Shown here: one piece after another, positions 59,218 through 64,000 of the stretch
Position numbering within the stretch: position 1 is the stretch's first letter
Layout of the letters: every line of letters begins with the position of its first letter
Assembly: GCF_025118155.1 (NCBI RefSeq)
Contig: NW_026251397.1
Coordinates: forward strand, 269,501-333,500
Length of the DNA: 64,000 nucleotides
Origin: Cokeromyces recurvatus
Lineage: Eukaryota; Mucoromycota; Mucoromycetes; Mucorales; Mucoraceae
Direction: 5' to 3'
Notes under the pieces: generated by a model
Told to the model about the DNA's origin: nothing
The model's database searches: none
What the model saw: the letters and a program-made list of their open reading frames with translations, nothing else
Position numbers and translations under genes: made by a program

Positions 59218-60523
59218 TGAGTTCAAAAGATGAGAAAAGAGAAAAAAGTAAAGACAAGTCTGTGAAAAATTCGTATAGTTTATTGAAGAAAAAATAATAC
59301 AAAAATTGTCCAAGAAGAAAATAATACGGAAAAATGACGAGGGCTATTTATATGTTTTGCAAGGTAAGTGATATCAATAGGAGTGTGATTTAGATGAGTA
59401 AATGTTGTGGTTCAGGTAGGTTTAAGGGATTAAATAAAAGAAATAAAATAGAAAGAAAACAAGACAGAAGAAGTACGTTGAGACTTGTCAATAAGTTTTA
59501 TTAAAAGCTAATTCAATACAAGTATTGTTATTAGTTATAAATTATACAAAATAATGTAAGAGTATTTATATATTTTGTGGATAAGGATGATGAGTAATAA
59601 GAAGATAAAAATATAACAAATTGTATTTGATAATATAATTATAGAAGGATTACTAAGAGTTATAATTATAGATTCATGTCTTTAGTATATATTTATTTTT
59701 ATAACTAATACGTGTATTCTGAGTAGAATCAATTATTACGCGTATTTGTATTATTCTTAGTTTACCCCAGTTTAACTTGTATAAAGTTATTTTTATAAAT
59801 TTATATTCAGCAGAACAATAATAGAAGAAAGTATATTTTTAGATGTAGGACTTTTTATTAATTAATTATTTTTCTATACAAGGGTAAATATACTAAATAT
59901 GTTTATAGACAGAATTATTATACAAATGCACTATGTATTCTATTATGACTATTTATCTTATTGAATTAAGTTATAAATCTTACAACCATGACAGTAAATA
60001 CTGCTATAATAAAGCCCTTATGCACAAATATTGTCCTAAATAATTTTGCATGCAGTATACATATTTCTACCTGAGCTTTTGCTGTTATTAAAGATATACC
60101 TGATTATTGTTTCTGGGGTAAGCAACGCGTTAATATTAATTCACAGTGAATATTCCCGCCACAACAATACCAACTATTTATAAACTACTATTATTATCAT
60201 CCTATAAGATGTTATTACATAACAATATTTAATATTATAGATGCGTATATATAGTATGTATGACTTGTATAAATAATTATATAATTGAATATAATAGTCA
60301 TAAACCTATTGAATTCTTATTATTATTACATAATGCAAAGTATATAATTATTTTTAATGCTCGAATACCCTAACAATGACTATTATTAAAACTGAATGTA
60401 GAATAAATATTATGCTGTGAAGTATAATACACTAGTTTTATTTGAATAACCTATTTGTTACGTAATAAATGGTAGTTTATTTCTATTAACTTAGTTGTAA
60501 ATACGACTACAGTCATAACAACA
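59218..60523 (+). mobile_element. LTR family A copy, split by LTR B
   Basis: Halves 59218-59402 and 59999-60523 (710 bp together) match the 716-bp family A copy at 57581-58296. It ends AGTCATAACAACA. It is inserted in the 3' part of the PD-(D/E)XK-like gene. No matching 5-bp duplication could be found at its outer ends. Confidence 0.8.
59403..59993 (+). mobile_element. Solo LTR family B nested in LTR A
   Basis: 591 bp starting TGTTGTGGTTCAGG and ending ACAACCATGACA. Perfect 5-bp target-site duplication GTAAA at 59398-59402 and 59994-59998. The pre-insertion site corresponds to GCAAATATTGC at 57766-57776 in the other family A copy. Inverted full copy at 62902-63486; truncated copy at 61556-61964. 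Confidence 0.92.
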
Positions 60524-60544
60524 TTTATTTTTCTAATTCCGACA

Positions 60545-60612
60545 TTTATTTTTGTCTTTCCGCCATTTATTTTTGAGAAAACGCTAAATTCTATAAGTTT
60601 GACTGTCCTCTA
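60545..60612 (-). repeat. TIR-like end, inverted mate of 53352
   Basis: The reverse complement reads ACAGTCAAACTTATAGAATT then TAGCGTTTTCTCAAAAATAA, matching 53355-53400. AAGTTTGACT here pairs with AGTCAAACTT at 60651-60661 as a perfect 10-bp inverted repeat. Confidence 0.55.
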
Positions 60613-61140
60613 TCTGTTTACAGTATAACGTCATAAGAAGGGGAAAGGAAGTCAAACTTTAAGTGCTGCCGGGTTTTGTTTCTTTTGGTTGCTATCATTT
60701 TATTCATAACTATTCTTTCTGTTTTTTTGTATTAAAAAAGATTAAATTATTACTTGATTGTGGTTGAGTAGGTATATCAACAGTCCAAACTCCACCCAGG
60801 TTATGATTTACTTCATGTTCGAGAATTTTTTCCAGTAATTATGGGATAACGGCTGTATAAAATTTCTATTGTAGTAAAAGATGAAAAAAAAAAACTGGTA
60901 AAAAACCTAAACAGGTTTGGGACACGAAATATAGAAGCAGTTACCTTAAATTTAAAGAGAGGAGATGTAATAAGCATTTTAAAACAAGCGATATTAGATA
61001 GCTTTAACGGAATAATAATGGTGGAGTAAGGTGTAGCCACAAAGTAATTATCGTATTTTTTTTAATTGGTAAACGTAACCTTTTGATCCTACTTTCAAAG
61101 ACAAACACTTTAATACACATAAAATCATATAACCTTTCAT
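60613..61140. other. Spacer with a short decayed frame
   Basis: Plus-strand codons from about 60815 to 61028 read KNLNRFGTRNIEAVTLNLKR then GDVISILKQAILDSFNGII and VE-stop. This is protein-like but starts after several stops. I do not recognise it; probably a transposon or NEWK-family remnant. Confidence 0.35.
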
Positions 61141-61555
61141 TCAAAAGCAATTACCGATCACATCCATTGCCAGAATGGTATTGAAGGATGGCCCATACTC
61201 TGCTTGAAGGTTGTTGATTATTGCTGTATTTACACGAAGGTTCTTTGATTGTTGTTTAATCTTTAAATCAGTGCTGACTTTCATTCGCTTCCATTCATTC
61301 GAACAAAGTTCCACGTTCTTGTTGTCTTCATACTTTAATATCAGATCGATTTTTCTTGAGTACGATGGGGAAACATCATCAACATTGAAGAGGCGTTTAT
61401 TCACCTCGATTAGTTTCCCGCAGCTTTCACAGGCGGTCTCTCCACTAAGAGAACGGTTAAAATATGATGAGATAAACTATTTTTTTTTCATTTCAATATA
61501 TGTGTGTACTTACTCTGCTAATTTGATCTCACAACCATTGAATAGAACGTCTAAT
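61141..61555 (-). pseudogene. NEWK-family fragment, copy 2
   Basis: Minus strand: an exon piece 61555-61514 (LDVLFNGCEIKLA), a GT-AG intron, then 61444-61155 encoding GETACESCGKLIEVNKRLFN, YSRKIDLILKYEDNKNVELC, SNEWKRMKVSTDLKIKQQSK and NLRVNTAIINNLQAEYGPSF, ending DVI at a GTAATT donor. The upstream side is cut off by the truncated LTR B at 61556. The next exon is not found before 61141. The core RKIDLILKY...VELCSNEWK is shared with copy 3 at the right edge, and the terminal intron is at the same codon position (ATT/ATC G|GTAA). Confidence 0.75.
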
Positions 61556-61964
61556 TGTTGTGGTTTCGGTAAGTTAAATAATTAAAATATAAATAAAAGA
61601 AATAAAATAAAGATAAAACAGGCAAAAGAAGTACGTTGAGACTTATCAATAAGTTTTATTAAGAATTAAGTTCAACATAAGTAGTGTTATTATTATGTTA
61701 TACGATATAAGTATTAATAATGTAAGAGTATTTATATATTTTGTGAATAAGGATGATGAGTAATAAGAAGATAAAAATATAACAAATAGTATTGGATAAT
61801 ATAATTATAGATATAGATATAGATTCATGTCTTTTGTATATATTCATTTTTATAACTAATACGTGTATTCTGAGTAGAATCAATTATTACGCGTATTTGT
61901 ATTATTCTTAGTTTACCCCAGTTTAACTTGTATAAAGTTATTTTTATAAATTTATATTCAGCAG
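61556..61964 (+). mobile_element. Truncated LTR family B
   Basis: Begins TGTTGTGGTTTCGG and follows family B (59403-59993) for about 409 bp up to TTATATTCAGCAG. There it is cut by the inverted LTR D. Confidence 0.85.
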
Positions 61965-62576
61965 TGTTATAGAACAAGCTCTGGATATAATCATGAGTAA
62001 TATTATAATAGATGAATTACATAATACAGGATAAAATATAAGCCTGAATATGAAATAAAACTCTGTATATAACATCTTGTAAATAATATAAAACTTATTG
62101 ACATCCAATTGTCTAGATGTATCAATTATAAGACATCGTATCATTTCTAAATATTTATTTTTATAACCTTGATAAAGGATTCAGGTCGTCTCTGATCCAA
62201 TAAAATAAAACATAAAAGATATCAGGAACATATACTCAGATTAAACAATAAATTTTTTATTTAAAACTTGATCAGATCATTATAACACCCAATAGATAAT
62301 CCATAGATCAGTCTCTTGAATCAACAAGACGTATATACGAATACTAACACTGTTTCATGACTCATGTTCTTTGACGGTTATTTCTATTTCTTTGATTCAG
62401 GATTCATTAATATAAATACAAGCAGTTGTTTAGACACAAAATAATCTTTAACTTCTTTCTTTAGCTTTTTTTTTAACTTTATTTATTGAATAAAAAACAG
62501 TCTCAAACTATACTTCCTTTTGTTCCCTTTCTCTCTTTTTATTTTGTCTTTTATCTTTTATTTACCTTCCATCACA
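61965..62576 (-). mobile_element. Solo LTR family D, inverted and uninterrupted
   Basis: On the minus strand it starts TGTGATGGAAGG (62576) and ends CTTGTTCTATAACA (61965), 612 bp. It lacks the family A insertion present in the copy at 57191-58521, so it shows the empty site near 62180. Its neighbour on the 62577 side is family A sequence. Confidence 0.85.
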
Positions 62577-62901
62577 CCTAGAAATAATGATTTATTACAT
62601 TTTATATTTTTAGCAACAATGACAGCATGGCGACTCAAGGAATAAAGATAAAAACATATCCTATTGTATGCAGAATTATTCGGAGATAAAATTAGTGCTT
62701 AAAGGCTTTGTCATAGCAGCATTCACTTGTCTAAATCACATTTTTATTAATATTATTATGATTGTAGTAGCCTTTATAATCAAGTTAATAGAAATAAACC
62801 ATCATTTATTACATAATAAAGAGGTTATTCAAATAAAACTAATATATCGCGCTTCACAGCATAATATTCATTCTACTCTCAGTTTTGATAATAGTCATTG
62901 T
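62577..62901 (-). repeat. LTR family A fragments, inverted and rearranged
   Basis: Read on the minus strand, 62901 to about 62755 matches the 3' part of LTR A (58155-58290). Then 62750-62577 matches an internal 5' part (about 57745-57880). Two partial A copies are therefore joined tail to head. LTR D interrupts the second near its TTTCTGGGG motif. Confidence 0.7.
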
Positions 62902-63486
62902 TGTCATGGTTGTAAGATTTATAATTTAATTCAATAAGATAAATAGTCATAATAGAATACATAGTGCATTTGTATAATAATTCTCTCTATAAACATATTT
63001 AGTATATTTACCATTGTATAGAAAAATAATTAATTAATAAAAAGTCCTACATCTAAAAATATACTTTCTTTCTTCTATTATTGTTCTGCTGAATATAAAT
63101 TTATAAAAATAACTTTATACAAGTTAAACTGGGGTAAACTAAGAATAATACAAATACGCGTAATAATTGATTCTACTCAGAATACACGTATTAGTTATAA
63201 AAATGAATATATACAAAAGACATGAATCTATATCTATATCTATAATTATATTATCCAATACTATTTGTTATATTTTTATCTTCTTATTACTCATTATCCT
63301 TATCCACAAAATATATAAATACTCTTACATTATTTTGTATAACATATAACTAAGAACAATACTTGTATTGAATTAACTTTTAATAAACTTATTGACAAGT
63401 CTCAACGTACTTCTTCTGTTTTATTTTCTTTATTTTTATTTCTTTGACTTCTATTTTAATTATCTAAACTTACCTAAACCACAACA
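62902..63486 (-). mobile_element. Solo LTR family B, inverted
   Basis: The minus strand starts TGTTGTGGTTTAGG at 63486 and ends AACCATGACA at 62902 (585 bp). It lies inside family A sequence on one side and against a NEWK-family exon on the other; flanks ATTGT and CTAAC do not match, so the site was rearranged after insertion. Confidence 0.85.
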
Positions 63487-63487
63487 C

Positions 63488-64000
63488 TAACGCGTTCATT
63501 ACACAATAGTATTGAAAATGTTGAAGACTACTCAGAAGATAATAGTGAGTTGACAGCATACCGACACTGTGCAAAGCTCTTGGATTGTCTTTTTTGTGGA
63601 ACAAAACTGAAAATACTAGAGTATGTTGAAGTTTTGCATATGTGTTAAGTACAATGCTAACTGATTATAAATCTGTTAAAATTCTAGTGTGAGCCTGGTT
63701 GTTTGGCCGCAAAAGAGCAGATGATCGTAAACCATTCTTTGTTTCCTTTTTCAGGAGAAAATGTCTTCTCAACTTGCGCCATAAGAAAAATTGATGCGAT
63801 CGTTGTGATGAACTTGAATATGGAAAGAGTTGAATTATCAACGAATGAGTGGAAGAAAAGCAATGCAAGCTCTGCCACGGCCACAAAGCAGCAATCTAAA
63901 AATTTGCGAACAAATTTGTCGATGTTGAACCAATTGAATCGAAAATACAACATAAAAACGAAGACTGTAGTGGTTATGGATTTTATTGGTAAGTGTTTAC
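63488..64000 (+). pseudogene. NEWK-family fragment, copy 3, runs off the edge
   Basis: The plus-strand frame opens directly after LTR B: ENVEDYSEDNSELTAYRHCA, KLLDCLFCGTKLKIL (to about 63618), then a probable intron. The next exon (about 63752-63989) reads STCAIRKIDAIVVMNLNMER, VELSTNEWKKSNASSATATK and QQSKNLRTNLSMLNQLNRKY, with VVVMDFIG before a GTAAGT donor at 63990. It aligns block by block with copy 2 (KIDLILKY...VELCSNEWK, KQQSKNLRVN, AMDVIG). The intron near 63620-63750 could not be joined cleanly in phase, so the copy may be broken. The rest lies beyond the window; intact status unknown. Confidence 0.65.

Noticed and set aside
63167..63349. Ile-rich frame also present at 61698-61883
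   Set aside because: Internal sequence of LTR B in both places; not coding.
1..64000. tRNA genes (B-box-like GGTTCGA strings)
   Set aside because: The few similar strings, for example gggtcgaaatcc near 26786, fall in coding exons and have no cloverleaf context.

Overview
The window looks like nuclear DNA of an early-diverging filamentous fungus, most likely Mucoromycota (Mucorales-like). This is inferred from the whole picture: strongly AT-rich intergenic DNA, short GT-AG introns in almost every gene, very long A/T homopolymers (up to 58 nt), conserved eukaryotic housekeeping proteins, and relics of transposon families that I associate with Mucorales genomes. No tRNA or rRNA gene, CRISPR array or bacterial-type operon was seen.

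Region 1 to 29.6 kb is mainly housekeeping. On the minus strand lie a hypothetical acidic/Ser-rich protein cut by the left edge, a Trm7/FTSJ1-type tRNA 2'-O-methyltransferase (7 exons), and an 84-residue SF3b10/SF3B5 spliceosome subunit whose first exon is just the ATG. On the plus strand is a 622-residue hypothetical protein with a short C-terminal Cys motif. Then, minus strand, come an ATRX/Rad54-like SNF2 ATPase, a small possibly chromodomain-like protein just upstream of it, and a roughly 10-kb neurofibromin (NF1/Ira-type RasGAP) gene. A dead mariner/IS630-like transposase follows, then a mitochondrial GatB (plus, 10 exons) and chorismate synthase (minus, 3 exons).

Region 29.6 to 52.7 kb alternates gene deserts with genes. 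The genes are a peroxisomal 2-hydroxyacyl-CoA lyase-like ThDP enzyme (plus, ending in SRL), a LINE reverse-transcriptase tail, a nearly intact member of a multicopy family called here the NEWK family, the N-terminus of a transposase, RNA polymerase III subunit RPC7/Rpc31 (plus), the COPII coat protein Sec31 (minus, converging on RPC7 with 41 bp between stop codons), a small RecA-paralogue-like hypothetical protein, a Gcn4-like bZIP factor, and a secreted protein with an expansin-like double-psi barrel.

Region 52.7 to 64.0 kb is a transposon graveyard. It holds relics of a KDZ/Tnp2-like transposase, a tyrosine recombinase tail, a PD-(D/E)XK-like gene with a frameshift, and two more NEWK-family fragments. 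Three LTR families (called here A, about 716 bp; B, about 590 bp; D, about 612 bp) are inserted into one another. Two of the insertions carry perfect 5-bp target-site duplications (GACTT and GTAAA), so the order of insertion can be read directly. Exon boundaries are my own reading of GT-AG sites and reading frame; no transcript evidence was available.
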